From Acidobacteriota bacterium (lineage in GTDB: Bacteria; Acidobacteriota; Blastocatellia; Pyrinomonadales; Pyrinomonadaceae), in contig JAFAZX010000056.1 of NCBI GenBank assembly GCA_019239425.1, forward strand, positions 39,702 through 103,701: 64,000 bases of DNA. The letters run 5' to 3'. The notes below the pieces were generated by a model. That model saw only the letters and a program-made list of their open reading frames with translations, was not told the DNA's origin and did not search any database. Of this stretch, positions 42,217 through 51,734 are shown one piece after another; position 1 is the stretch's first letter; each line of letters starts with the position of its first letter. The position numbers and the translations under genes are program-made.

Positions 42217-45200
42217 ATGGCTCGCTTATCATCCCCCATCAGCCAGATCAAGGATCACTACGAGGTCGTGGTGGTCGGCTCCGGTTACGGCGGCGGCATC
42301 TCGGCCTCACGCCTCGCGCGCGCCGGAAGACGGGTCTGCCTGCTGGAGCGCGGCAAGGAATTTCAGCCCGGCGAATACCCCGACACCGAGCCGGAGGCGG
42401 TGCAGCAGATGCAGGCCGACTTCCCCGCCGGCCACGTCGGCTCGCACCACGGCCTCTACGACTTCCGCGTCAACGAGGAGATCAACGTCTTCCTCGGCTG
42501 CGGCCTGGGCGGCACCTCGCTCGTCAACGCCAACGTCGTCCTGCGCGCCGAGCCGCGCGTCTTCGACGACCCGCGCTGGCCGCAGGAGGTGCGCGCCGAC
42601 CTCAACACGCTCATCGAGGACGGCTACCGCCGCGCCGTCGAGATGCTCAGGCCGACGCCGCTCCCCGAGAGGTACAACCTGCCGAAGCTGACCGCGCTCG
42701 AAACCTCCGCCCGCGCCGTCGGCGAGAATTTCTACCGGCCGCCCATCAACGTCACCTTCGACGAGCCGGAGGGCGGCGTCAACCACGTCGGCGTCGAGCA
42801 GCACGCCTGCAAGCTCTGCGGCGACTGCGTGACCGGGTGCAACTACCACGCGAAGAACACCACCCTCATGAACTACCTGCCCGACGCCCGCAACCACGGC
42901 GCCGAGATTTACACGCAGGTCTCCGTGCGCCGCCTGGGGCGCGAGAACGACCGCTGGGTGGTTCACTACCAGCTGGTCGAGGAGGGGCGCGAGAAGTTCG
43001 ACGCGCCGGAGCTGTTCGTCACCGCCGACGTCGTCGTGCTGTCGGCCGGCACGCTCGGCTCGACCGAGATTTTGCTGCGCTCGAAGGCCGCCGGGCTCCC
43101 GCTCTCGGACGCGCTGGGCGAGGGCTTCACGGGCAACGGCGACGTGCTGGCCTTCGGCTACAACAACGACCAGGAGATTAACGGCGTCGGCTTCGGCCAG
43201 CACCCGCCCGAGGGGCGCGAGCTGGTCGGGCCGACCATCACCGGCATCATCGACGCGCGCGAGAAGCAGAACCTCGACGCGGGGATGGTCGTCGAGGAGG
43301 GCGCGGTGCCGGGCGCGCTCGGGCCGACGCTCCCCGCGGGGCTGGCCGCGGTCTCGGCGGCCGTCGGGGTGGACACCGACAGCGGCCTCGTCGATTTCGT
43401 CAACGAGAAGCGGCGCGAGCTGGAGAGCCTCGTCCGCGGCCCCTACCACGGCGCGGCCCGCAACACGCAGACCTACCTCATCATGGCGCACGACGACAGC
43501 GACGGGCGCATGTACCTCGAAGACGACCGGCTCCGCATCGGCTGGCCGGGCGTCGGCTCGAAGCCGATCTTCGAGACGGCCAACGACCTGCTCGAAGACG
43601 CCACGCGCCCGCTCGGCGGCACCTACGTCAAAGACCCCATCTGGAGCAAGCCCTTCAAGAAAGACCTCATCACCGTCCACCCGCTCGGCGGGTGCCGGAT
43701 GGCGACGAGCGCCGAGGCGGGCGTGGTCAACCACAAGGGGCAGGTCTTCTCGGGGGCCGCGGGCGGCGACGTGTACGAGGGCCTCTACGTGAGCGACGGC
43801 GCGGTCGTCCCGCGCTCGCTCGGCGTCAACCCCTTGCTGACCATCTCGGCGCTGGCCGAGCGTTGCTGCGTGCTGATGGCGCAGGATCGCGGCTGGACGA
43901 TTGACTACGAGTTCAAGCCCGTCGTCGCGCAGCCGCAAGCCGCGCACGTCGGCGTGCAGTTCACCGAGCGGATGCACGGCTACTTCTCGACCAGGCAGAA
44001 GGACGACTATCAGGCGGCGGCCGAGCTGGGGCGCGAGGAGGACTCGACGCTCGAATTCGTCCTGACCATCTCGACGCAGGACTTGGAGCGGGCGATGGCC
44101 GACCCCGCGCACGAGTACCACATGGCCGGCACCGTCAAGTGCCCGGCGCTCTCGCCCCGCCCGCTGACGGTCACCGAGGGCACCTTCAACCTCTTCACCG
44201 TCGACCCCGACCACGTCGACACGACCAACATGCGCTACCGCATGAAGCTGACCGACGAGACCGGGAAGGGCTACTTCTTCCACGGCTTCAAGGTGGTGCA
44301 CGACAACACGAGCGTCGGCGCCGACCTCTGGGCCGACACGACGACGCTCTACACGACCGTCTACGAGGGCGCGGACGACAGCGGCCCCGTCGTCGGCAAG
44401 GGCATCCTGCGGATTTCGCCCGACGACTTCGCGCGCCAGTTGACGACCATGCAGGTCTTGAACGCCGCCAACCTCAAGCAGCGCCTCGAGTACACGGCGA
44501 AGTTCGGCCGCCACTTCTCGAAGGCGCTCTTCGACACCTACGGCGGCATCCTCCTCAAGCCGAACGTCTTCGACCCGACCGCGCCGCCGCGCAAGCGTCG
44601 GCCGCTGCGCGTCAGCGCGCCCGAGGTGCACTTCTTCACCACGGGCGACGACGTCCAGCTGCGCCTGACGCGCTACCAGGGCGGGAAGAAGGGGCCGGTC
44701 ATCCTCTCGCACGGCCTCGGCGTCTCCAGCCTCATCTTCTCCATCGACACCATCGAGACCAACCTCCTCGAATACCTCTACGCGCACGGCTTCGACGTCT
44801 GGCTGCTCGACTACCGCGCCAGCATCGACCTCCCCTCCTCGAAGACGCAGTTCTCGGGCGACGAGATCGCGACGCAGGACTACCCGGCCGCCGTCCGGAA
44901 GGTGCTGGAGGTGACCGGCGCCGACAGCGTGCAGATGGTCGCCCACTGCTTCGGCTCGACGACCTTCTTCATGGCGATGCTGGCGGGGCTGAAGGGCGTG
45001 CGCTCGGCCGTCTGCTCGCAGATCGCGACCAACATCGTCGCGCCGGTCATGACCCGCATCAAGACGGGGCTGCACATGCCCTCGGTGCTCGGCGCGCTCG
45101 GCGTGGACTCGCTCAACGCCTACGTCGACAAGGACGCCAAGTGGTACGAGAAGCTCTACGACCGCGCCCTCGACGTGATGCCGATGCAGCTGGAGGAGCG

Positions 45201-45630
45201 CTGCAACAACGCCACCTGCCACCGCATCACCTTCATGTACTCGAACCTCTACGAGCACGACCAGCTCAACGAGGCCACGCACGAGGCCCTGCACGAGATG
45301 TTCGGCATCGCCAACACGACCTCGTTCGAGCACCTCGCGGCGCTCGTCCGCAAGGGGCACCTCGTCTCGGCCAAAGGCGAGGAGGTCTACATGAATCACC
45401 TCGACCGTTTGGCGATCCCGATCTCCTTCATCCACGGCGCCGAGAACAACTGCTTCCTGCCGGAGAGCACGGAGAAGACCGTCAAGCTCCTCGGCGAGAC
45501 GAACGGCAGCAAGTTCTACACGCGCCACGTCATCCCCGGCTACGGGCACATCGACTGCATCTACGGCAAGAACGCGGCCGAGGACGTGTACCCGTTCATC
45601 CTCCACCACCTCGAAGGGGCCGGCGCCTGA
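42217..45630 (+). CDS. GMC (cholesterol-oxidase-like) oxidoreductase fused to an alpha/beta hydrolase
   Basis: A 1137-residue fusion. The N-terminal FAD domain has VVVVGSGYGGGISASRLA (17-34) and a second FAD/substrate part with LITVHPLGGCRMAT and NPLLTISALAERC (up to about 570). A Cys cluster CKLCGDCVTGC (198-208; CxxCxxCxxxC) lies in the FAD half. The middle region (about 580-800) is beta-rich, unassigned, and also repeats ER/EY blocks. The C-terminal alpha/beta hydrolase (about 810-1137) has VILSHGLGVSS oxyanion loop, VAHCFGSTTF with Cys911 at the nucleophile position and YGHIDCIYG for the catalytic His. Family knowledge: such GMC enzymes oxidise alcohols or sterols on FAD. First gene of a five-gene plus-strand run. 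Confidence 0.9.
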   Translation: MARLSSPISQIKDHYEVVVVGSGYGGGISASRLARAGRRVCLLERGKEFQPGEYPDTEPEAVQQMQADFPAGHVGSHHGLYDFRVNEEINVFLGCGLGGTSLVNANVVLRAEPRVFDDPRWPQEVRADLNTLIEDGYRRAVEMLRPTPLPERYNLPKLTALETSARAVGENFYRPPINVTFDEPEGGVNHVGVEQHACKLCGDCVTGCNYHAKNTTLMNYLPDARNHGAEIYTQVSVRRLGRENDRWVVHYQLVEEGREKFDAPELFVTADVVVLSAGTLGSTEILLRSKAAGLPLSDALGEGFTGNGDVLAFGYNNDQEINGVGFGQHPPEGRELVGPTITGIIDAREKQNLDAGMVVEEGAVPGALGPTLPAGLAAVSAAVGVDTDSGLVDFVNEKRRELESLVRGPYHGAARNTQTYLIMAHDDSDGRMYLEDDRLRIGWPGVGSKPIFETANDLLEDATRPLGGTYVKDPIWSKPFKKDLITVHPLGGCRMATSAEAGVVNHKGQVFSGAAGGDVYEGLYVSDGAVVPRSLGVNPLLTISALAERCCVLMAQDRGWTIDYEFKPVVAQPQAAHVGVQFTERMHGYFSTRQKDDYQAAAELGREEDSTLEFVLTISTQDLERAMADPAHEYHMAGTVKCPALSPRPLTVTEGTFNLFTVDPDHVDTTNMRYRMKLTDETGKGYFFHGFKVVHDNTSVGADLWADTTTLYTTVYEGADDSGPVVGKGILRISPDDFARQLTTMQVLNAANLKQRLEYTAKFGRHFSKALFDTYGGILLKPNVFDPTAPPRKRRPLRVSAPEVHFFTTGDDVQLRLTRYQGGKKGPVILSHGLGVSSLIFSIDTIETNLLEYLYAHGFDVWLLDYRASIDLPSSKTQFSGDEIATQDYPAAVRKVLEVTGADSVQMVAHCFGSTTFFMAMLAGLKGVRSAVCSQIATNIVAPVMTRIKTGLHMPSVLGALGVDSLNAYVDKDAKWYEKLYDRALDVMPMQLEERCNNATCHRITFMYSNLYEHDQLNEATHEALHEMFGIANTTSFEHLAALVRKGHLVSAKGEEVYMNHLDRLAIPISFIHGAENNCFLPESTEKTVKLLGETNGSKFYTRHVIPGYGHIDCIYGKNAAEDVYPFILHHLEGAGA

Positions 45631-45750
45631 CCGGCGCGCCGGCCCCAGCAGGGCACCTTTCCGCCCCGCCCGCCTGAACGTCCGGGGCGGGCCGAACCGC
45701 TCGACCGAACGCCGTTCGGCCCGCCCCCCTACGCGCTAAGGGAGCGTCAC

Positions 45751-47400
45751 ATGGAAGATTCGTTGCAGGAGGCCGTCAGGAGAATCCGCGAGGTCGTCGG
45801 CGAGGCCCACGTGCTGACGAGCCCCGAGGAGGTCGAGAGCCATTCGCGCGACACGAGCACCTGGCAGCGGCTCTGCGCCGCGGTCGTCTACCCTTCGAGC
45901 ACCGCCGAGGTCGCGCGCGTGGTGCAGGTCGCCAACGAGTTCGGGCTGCCCGTCTGGCCCTACAGCAAGGGGAAGAACTGGGGCTACGGCGCGACGCAGG
46001 GCCTGCGCGAGGGCGCCGTCATCATGATCCTGGAGCGGATGAACAGGATCATCGAGGTCAACGAGGAGCTCGCCTACGCCGTCGTCGAGCCGGGCGTGAC
46101 GCAGAAGCAGCTCAACGACCACCTCAAAGAGCGCAACATCAAACTCTGGGTCGACAGCACCGACTCGACGACCGAGGGGAGCGTCGTCGGCAACGCGCTC
46201 GAACGCGGCGTCGGCTACACGCCCTACTGGGATCACTTCGGCCACCTCTGCGGGCTCGAAGTGGTGCTCGCCAGCGGCGAGGTCGTCCGCACGGGCGCGG
46301 GGCCGGAGAACTCCCTCACCTGGCACACGCACAAGTGGGGCAGCGGGCCTTACATCGAGGGGCTCTTCAGCCAGTCCAACTTCGGCATCGTCACGAAGGC
46401 GGGCGTCTGGCTGCTGCCCGAGCCGGAGGGCTTCACCTGCTTCATCTGCGAGGTCGAGGACGAAAGGAACCTGCCGGCGGCCGTCGACTCCATCCGCCGC
46501 CTCGCGCTCGACCGCGTGCTCCAGAGCAACGTCCACATGGTCAACGACGTGCTTTTCATGGCCCAGATGATGCAGTACCCCTACGACCTGCTCGACGGCG
46601 GCACCTACCTCTCCGACGAGACGCGCGCGGGCCTGCGCCGCCGCCTGAAGGTCGCGCCGTGGACGATCAGCGGCGGCATCTACGGCACGCACGCGCAGGT
46701 GCGCGTCAGCAAGAAACTCATCAAGAAGGAGCTGTCGCGCAGCGGCCGCGTCACCTTCCTCAACGACACGAGCTTCGGCGTGATGCAGCGGCTGCTCCGG
46801 TTCTGGCAGAAGAACCCCGAAGGCCCCTTCGCCCCGCTGCTGAGCAAGGTGACCAACTCCTCCCTGGAGAAGCTCCAGGTCATCCCGCACGTCTACCCGA
46901 TTCTGAAGGGCGTGCCGGGCGACTACATCGTCGGCTTCGCCTACTTCAAGTCGCGCGGCCCGCGCCCGACCTCGAACATCGACCCGGCCCGCGACAACGC
47001 CGGGCTGATCTGGCTGGCCGTCGTCTCGCCGCTCACGGGCGGGCGCGTGGATGAGCTGGTGCGCCTGTGCGTGCCCGCCTTCCACCGGCACGGGTTCGAC
47101 TGGTCCTGCTCGCTCATCATGATCAACCCGCGCAGCGTCCTCGGCCTGATCGAAATCTTCTACGACCGGACGAACCCGGAGGAGACGGAGCGCGCGCAGG
47201 CCCTCTACCGCGAGCTGGCCGCCGAGACCCTGCGCGCGGGCTATCCGCAGTACCGCACGAGCATCGCGCACGGCCCGCACATGCTGGACGGCGCGCCCGA
47301 GTTCCGGCGGATGTTAGACGCGATGAAGTCCGCCATCGACCCGCACAACATCATCGCGCCCGGCCGCTACGGGCTCGGGCTGGGAGAGACGCATGAGTGA
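45751..47400 (+). CDS. Vanillyl-alcohol-oxidase/PCMH-type FAD flavoprotein
   Basis: A 549-residue FAD enzyme of the VAO/p-cresol methylhydroxylase family. The FAD-binding PCMH domain (about 35-230) shows AAVVYPSSTAEVARVVQVAN, VWPYSKGKNWGYGA, AVVEPGVTQKQL and LERGVGYTPYWDHFG. The C-terminal cap (about 230-540) ends NNIIAPGRYG-like (PHNIIAPGRYGLG), the family's terminal motif. It probably oxidises a phenolic or similar para-substituted substrate. No cytochrome partner is encoded next to it, so an oxidase or another acceptor is likely. GGGAGCG precedes the ATG, and the end overlaps the next gene by eight bases, so the two are co-translated. Confidence 0.9.
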   Translation: MEDSLQEAVRRIREVVGEAHVLTSPEEVESHSRDTSTWQRLCAAVVYPSSTAEVARVVQVANEFGLPVWPYSKGKNWGYGATQGLREGAVIMILERMNRIIEVNEELAYAVVEPGVTQKQLNDHLKERNIKLWVDSTDSTTEGSVVGNALERGVGYTPYWDHFGHLCGLEVVLASGEVVRTGAGPENSLTWHTHKWGSGPYIEGLFSQSNFGIVTKAGVWLLPEPEGFTCFICEVEDERNLPAAVDSIRRLALDRVLQSNVHMVNDVLFMAQMMQYPYDLLDGGTYLSDETRAGLRRRLKVAPWTISGGIYGTHAQVRVSKKLIKKELSRSGRVTFLNDTSFGVMQRLLRFWQKNPEGPFAPLLSKVTNSSLEKLQVIPHVYPILKGVPGDYIVGFAYFKSRGPRPTSNIDPARDNAGLIWLAVVSPLTGGRVDELVRLCVPAFHRHGFDWSCSLIMINPRSVLGLIEIFYDRTNPEETERAQALYRELAAETLRAGYPQYRTSIAHGPHMLDGAPEFRRMLDAMKSAIDPHNIIAPGRYGLGLGETHE

Positions 47401-48955
47401 CACAAACGGGCATTACGACGCGGTGGTCATCGGCTCCGGCTTCGGCGGCTCCATCAACGCGCTGCGGCTGGCGGAGGCCGGCAAGTCCGTCCTCGTGCTC
47501 GAGCGCGGGAAGCGCTACAAGCCGGGCGAGTTCCCGCGCGACGTGCGCGACGTGGACAAACTCTTCTGGCGCTACCCCAAGCGCGCAGAGTCGAAAGGTC
47601 TCTACGACATCCGCTTCTTCTCGGGCATCGCCGCCGTGGTCGCGAGCGGCGTCGGGGGCGGCTCGCTCGTCTACGCCAACATCCACATCCGGCCCGACGC
47701 GGTCGTCTTCGAAGACCCGCGCTGGCCCCGCGCGATTAACCGCCAGAGCCTCGACCCTTACTACGACAAGGTCGCAAAGACGCTCGACATCGCGCCCATC
47801 CCGCCCGAGGTCAAACTCGTCAAGCGCGACGTCTACCGCGCGGCGGCCGAGAAGATGGGTCGTTCGGTCTTCGACCCCGACATGGCCGTCAAGTGGGGCG
47901 GGCCGGCCGAGAACGGGCGCGAGCCTTGCCGCCTCGTCGCCGAGTGCGAGTTCGGCTGCCAGTACGGCGCGAAGAACACGCTCGACTTCAACTACCTCGC
48001 GCGGGCGGAGAGCCTCGGGGCGCGCGTCCGGCCGGGCAGCCACGTCACGCGCATCGAGCCCGACGGCGCAGGCTACCGCGTGCACTACAAGGACGTCGCC
48101 GGCGGCGCGGAGTCCAGCGTCACGGGCCGGCGCGTGGTGCTGTCGGCGGGCACGCTCGGGACGAACGAAATCCTCCTGCGCTGCCGCGACGTGTACCGCA
48201 CGCTGCCCAACCTGAGCAGACGCCTCGGCCACGGCTACTCCGGCAACGGCGACTTCCTCGGCTCGATCCAGAACAGCAAGACCGACCTGCAACCGTGGGT
48301 CGGCACCGACGTCACCTCCGTCATCCGCTACTTCGACGTGGCGCCGCAGTTCACGATGGCCGCGCCGACCTTCAACAAGGCCGTCATGGAGGTCATCGCC
48401 TCGCTGGGCCAGGGCGACGGCAAGTGGGTGCGCCCCTTCGCCTCCCTCCTGTATCCGTTGATGAACTGGCTGACGCCGCTCGCCTTTAAGAAGGGGCTTC
48501 TGAGCAAGCCGTCCAAGCGCCCCGGCCCGAACGCGGGCGACCCCGCGCGCATGACCAACCTCTTCGCCATCGGGCGCGACAACGCCAACGGCATGATCCG
48601 CCTGAAGAACGGCGGGATCGACATCGAGTGGGACTACGAGCGCGAGAACAGCGCGCTCATCGGAAGGCAGGACGCGGCCATGCGCGAGGTCGCGGGCATC
48701 TACGGCGGCACCTACGCGCCGCTCATCTCGTGGAGCATCTTCCGCCGCATCATCACCGTCCACTCGCTCGGCGGCTGTCACCTCTCCGACTCGCCGGAGG
48801 CGGGCGTGGTCTCGGTGGACGGCGAAGTCCACGGGCACCCCGGCCTCTTCGTCGCGGACGGCTCCGTCATCCCGACCGCCATCGGCTTCCACCCCGTGAT
48901 GACCATCTCGGCCATCTCCGAGCGCATCGCGGAGGCCGTCGTCAACAGTTTCTGA
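47393..48955 (+). CDS. Second GMC-family (cholesterol-oxidase-like) oxidoreductase
   Basis: A 520-residue FAD enzyme. It has GXGXXG loop VVIGSGFGGSINALRLAEAG, GIAAVVASGVGGGSLVYAN, the Cys-containing ECEFGCQYGAKNT, LSAGTLGTNEILLRC, and the C-terminal HSLGGCHLSDSPEAG and GFHPVMTISAISERIAE. It parallels the N-terminal half of the fusion at 42217 but lacks the hydrolase and the complete CxxCxxCxxxC cluster. The start ATG 47393 lies inside the VAO gene end, so coupling is translational. Two GMC enzymes plus a VAO enzyme in one operon suggest successive oxidation of a lipid, sterol-like or aromatic alcohol; the substrate is unknown. Confidence 0.9.
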   Translation: MSDTNGHYDAVVIGSGFGGSINALRLAEAGKSVLVLERGKRYKPGEFPRDVRDVDKLFWRYPKRAESKGLYDIRFFSGIAAVVASGVGGGSLVYANIHIRPDAVVFEDPRWPRAINRQSLDPYYDKVAKTLDIAPIPPEVKLVKRDVYRAAAEKMGRSVFDPDMAVKWGGPAENGREPCRLVAECEFGCQYGAKNTLDFNYLARAESLGARVRPGSHVTRIEPDGAGYRVHYKDVAGGAESSVTGRRVVLSAGTLGTNEILLRCRDVYRTLPNLSRRLGHGYSGNGDFLGSIQNSKTDLQPWVGTDVTSVIRYFDVAPQFTMAAPTFNKAVMEVIASLGQGDGKWVRPFASLLYPLMNWLTPLAFKKGLLSKPSKRPGPNAGDPARMTNLFAIGRDNANGMIRLKNGGIDIEWDYERENSALIGRQDAAMREVAGIYGGTYAPLISWSIFRRIITVHSLGGCHLSDSPEAGVVSVDGEVHGHPGLFVADGSVIPTAIGFHPVMTISAISERIAEAVVNSF

Positions 48956-48992
48956 GCAGGCGCCCGGGCCGCGTCCCACCTCCCGCCCGGGC

Positions 48993-51698
48993 ATGAAAGC
49001 CGAAGCTAAACATATGACAGAACCTCCGAAGGAAATCCGCGAGAAGCCTCAGACCGAGGGCGAGTTCGAAAGGCCGGTGGCCTGGCTGCTGGGCCGGCAG
49101 TTGATCGCCAACCTCAAGTACATCGCGCTCTACGCCGCCTTCAAGGGCAAGCTCGACGCGCGCGACTGGATGTCCACGCGGGTCTACTCGTTCACGGGGA
49201 CGGCCACGCGCGAGCCCGCGGAGATAGACATCGAGCCGATCAACTTCACTTCGCACACGGAGGACGGCGAGTTCTGGTTCGACTACCTGGCCGACTCCGG
49301 CGACGGCCAGATGGCCCTCTACTCCCTCGCCTACCTCTTTATGAGCGACCTCTGGGTGGACGCGCCGACGGACTGGGAAGACGGCACGCCGCGGCAGACG
49401 CGCGAGCTGATCGACGAAGAGAAGGCCGCAGTCAAGTTCGTCGAGAATGACGAGCACCGCGCGAAGCTGCGCGAGTTAAAGCGGACGGTGCTCCCGCGCG
49501 GCGCGTTCCTCTTCGTCGGCGGCGACACCAGCTATCACATCTCGGACTACGCGACCCTCGCCGAACGATTCCAAGCCCCCTTCTGGTGGGCCTATCGCGA
49601 CCTGCACAAGAAAGGCCGGGCCGAGGCGGAGGCGGGACACCGCCACCCGATCTTCGGCATCCCCGGCAACCACGACTACTACGACGCGCTCGACGGGTTC
49701 AACCGGCAGTTCCGCAGGCCGTCCACCGGAGAGGATGTCGCGCCGGACGAGCGCCAACCGCTGTTGTGTCTCCCGACCTTCATGCGTTGCCAGGAGGCCA
49801 GCTACATCGCCCTCCAACTCCCGCACGACTGGTGGTTCTGGGGCTTCGACACCGAGAACGGCGACATGGACTTCCGCCAGCGGAAGTTCTTCCAACGGCT
49901 CAAGGAGAAGACGAACCCGCGCAAGCTCATCGTCGCCACCTCGCAGCCGACGACCGTTTTCGGCAAGTACGCCGATCCCCACTCGCCGCTGGTGGAAGAG
50001 TTCAAGGCCCTCAAACTCCAACGCCCGTTCCTGAAGCGGCGCGCGGGGAAGTTCACCCCGGGCAGTTGCCGCCTCGACCTCTCGGGGGACGTGCATCACT
50101 ACGCGAGGTACTGGGGGCCGGACGCGGGCCACGGCCACGCGAAGAGGCCGAGCGCCGACAACTACGCTTCGGTCGTCGCGGGCATCGGCGGGGCCTTCAT
50201 GCACCCTTCGCAGACGGACGTCGGCGAGGTCGAGGAGCAGGCGCTCTTCCCCGCCAAAGAGAAGTCGCGGCGGGCCGTGGGCGATGAGATTCTCAAATTC
50301 TGGAACCTGATGACGGGTGGCTACGTCTGGCTGCTCGGCTTCATCCTCGCGTTCATCGTCTACTTCGGCGCGACCGTGCCGCAGAGCAGCCGGCAGGTCG
50401 TGGCCTGCTTCCCACTCTTCGACAAAGTCATGGGGGTTACGTGCGGGAAGATAGAGCCGACGGTGCAGCTACTGCCCACCCCGCAGCCCACCCCGCAGGT
50501 GCAGTCATACTTCTGGGGCGCCGACGCGGACACGAGGCCGGAGGGGTACTTCTATTGGGTCTCCGCGCTGCTGTTCTCCATCCTCGCCATCACGGGCGCG
50601 GTCATCTACTCCAGCGGCATGTTCAAGGAGAGCAGTAAGGAGAAGGGGCAAAACAAACTGTCGCTCCTCGATATAGCCGTCTCGAAGAAGTTCTGGCCGT
50701 TCTGGATTCTGCTGGCCTTCGCCGCCCTGGGCCTGTGTTACGGGATGTATAACTTCATGTTCACCATCGAAGGCTCCCGGATCACGCCTTTCGGGTGCAG
50801 CATGCTCGTGCTCGTCTCGCTCGTCTGGGGGGCCTGCGCCGTGGTCGAAAGCTTTCTCTACTCCGGGTGGCTCTTCAATCAGGCATACAGCAGGCGCGTG
50901 CATTGGTACGACTACTGGCCCGTCTGGGGGCTGGTGGGCTTCGCCGTCGCCGCGTCGGGTTCGTCGCTCTGGTACTTCGGGAGGTACAACCGGGTGCCCT
51001 ACCTCATCTCGGACATCACGTTCGCGCTGACGGCCCTGACGGTCTTGCTCGGGCTGGTCGGTTTCGCCATCTCGACGGGCGGCAAACTCCAAAAGGCCGG
51101 CGGCAAAGTCCTCTTCGGGTTCTTCGGATTCTGGCACGCCGTCCTGCAACTGTCGGTGCCCTTCCTGCTCGTCGTTCGGGGGAGCTGGGCGTCGTTCGCG
51201 GTGACGGCCGTCTCCGTCTTCGTCTTCATGGCGCTCGGGACGTGGTTGGTTAAGCGGCACGCGTACTGGCTGGCGTTGGTCTGGATGGTCTACGGCGCGT
51301 GGCTGCTCTACGTCCCGTTCCTGCTCCCTTCAGACCAGGCGCTGCTGCCGTCCGTCTCGAACTACCTGACGAGCCACGTGTCGTCCCTCAACTTCCCGCA
51401 GTTCCCGGCGATGCTCTCGTGCCTCGCCGCCGGCCTCGTCGGACTGTTGATGACCTGCGTCACCTTCGGCTGGTACCTGGCGACGTGCCTGGCCTTCAAC
51501 GGCCACAACAATGAGGCGGGCGGGGCCGCGCGGATCGAAGGCTTCAAAGGGTTCATCAGGATTCGCCTCACCGCCGATGAACTGACGGCTTACGTCGTCG
51601 GGTTCGACAAGCCCGAAATCGACGGGGACAAACTGAAGGTGAAGATCATCGACACGTTCAAGCTGAAATCCGCGCCCGGCGGAACCGCCGGACGATAG
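48993..51698 (+). CDS. Polytopic membrane protein with N-terminal calcineurin-like phosphoesterase
   Basis: A 901-residue protein (ATG 48993; ATG 49014 is an alternative). The N-terminal metallophosphoesterase (about 80-430) has DYLADSGDGQ (97-106) in place of the usual DxH line, FVGGDTSYH (Asp178), IPGNHDYYD (225-228), and later LSGDVHHYARY with the His pair. This is the known DTGDG-type variant of the family. The C-terminal half has about ten TM segments (450-850). A short soluble tail follows. It is 37 nt after the GMC gene and 36 nt before an orphan, so it is probably in the same operon. The substrate could be a lipid-linked or nucleotide phosphate. Confidence 0.85.
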   Translation: MKAEAKHMTEPPKEIREKPQTEGEFERPVAWLLGRQLIANLKYIALYAAFKGKLDARDWMSTRVYSFTGTATREPAEIDIEPINFTSHTEDGEFWFDYLADSGDGQMALYSLAYLFMSDLWVDAPTDWEDGTPRQTRELIDEEKAAVKFVENDEHRAKLRELKRTVLPRGAFLFVGGDTSYHISDYATLAERFQAPFWWAYRDLHKKGRAEAEAGHRHPIFGIPGNHDYYDALDGFNRQFRRPSTGEDVAPDERQPLLCLPTFMRCQEASYIALQLPHDWWFWGFDTENGDMDFRQRKFFQRLKEKTNPRKLIVATSQPTTVFGKYADPHSPLVEEFKALKLQRPFLKRRAGKFTPGSCRLDLSGDVHHYARYWGPDAGHGHAKRPSADNYASVVAGIGGAFMHPSQTDVGEVEEQALFPAKEKSRRAVGDEILKFWNLMTGGYVWLLGFILAFIVYFGATVPQSSRQVVACFPLFDKVMGVTCGKIEPTVQLLPTPQPTPQVQSYFWGADADTRPEGYFYWVSALLFSILAITGAVIYSSGMFKESSKEKGQNKLSLLDIAVSKKFWPFWILLAFAALGLCYGMYNFMFTIEGSRITPFGCSMLVLVSLVWGACAVVESFLYSGWLFNQAYSRRVHWYDYWPVWGLVGFAVAASGSSLWYFGRYNRVPYLISDITFALTALTVLLGLVGFAISTGGKLQKAGGKVLFGFFGFWHAVLQLSVPFLLVVRGSWASFAVTAVSVFVFMALGTWLVKRHAYWLALVWMVYGAWLLYVPFLLPSDQALLPSVSNYLTSHVSSLNFPQFPAMLSCLAAGLVGLLMTCVTFGWYLATCLAFNGHNNEAGGAARIEGFKGFIRIRLTADELTAYVVGFDKPEIDGDKLKVKIIDTFKLKSAPGGTAGR

Positions 51699-51734
51699 CA
51701 CTTCGACGGGCGTCTTCACACAAAGGAGAGACCG

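Noticed and set aside
42307..45609. Very long open frame on the minus strand (about 1100 codons)
   Set aside because: It is exactly antisense to the GMC-hydrolase fusion, whose motifs are certain. The translation is Val/Asp/Arg-rich low complexity typical of high-GC shadow frames.
47351..48994. Long minus-strand open frame opposite the second GMC gene
   Set aside because: A shadow of a clear FAD enzyme with no recognisable motif or ribosome binding site.
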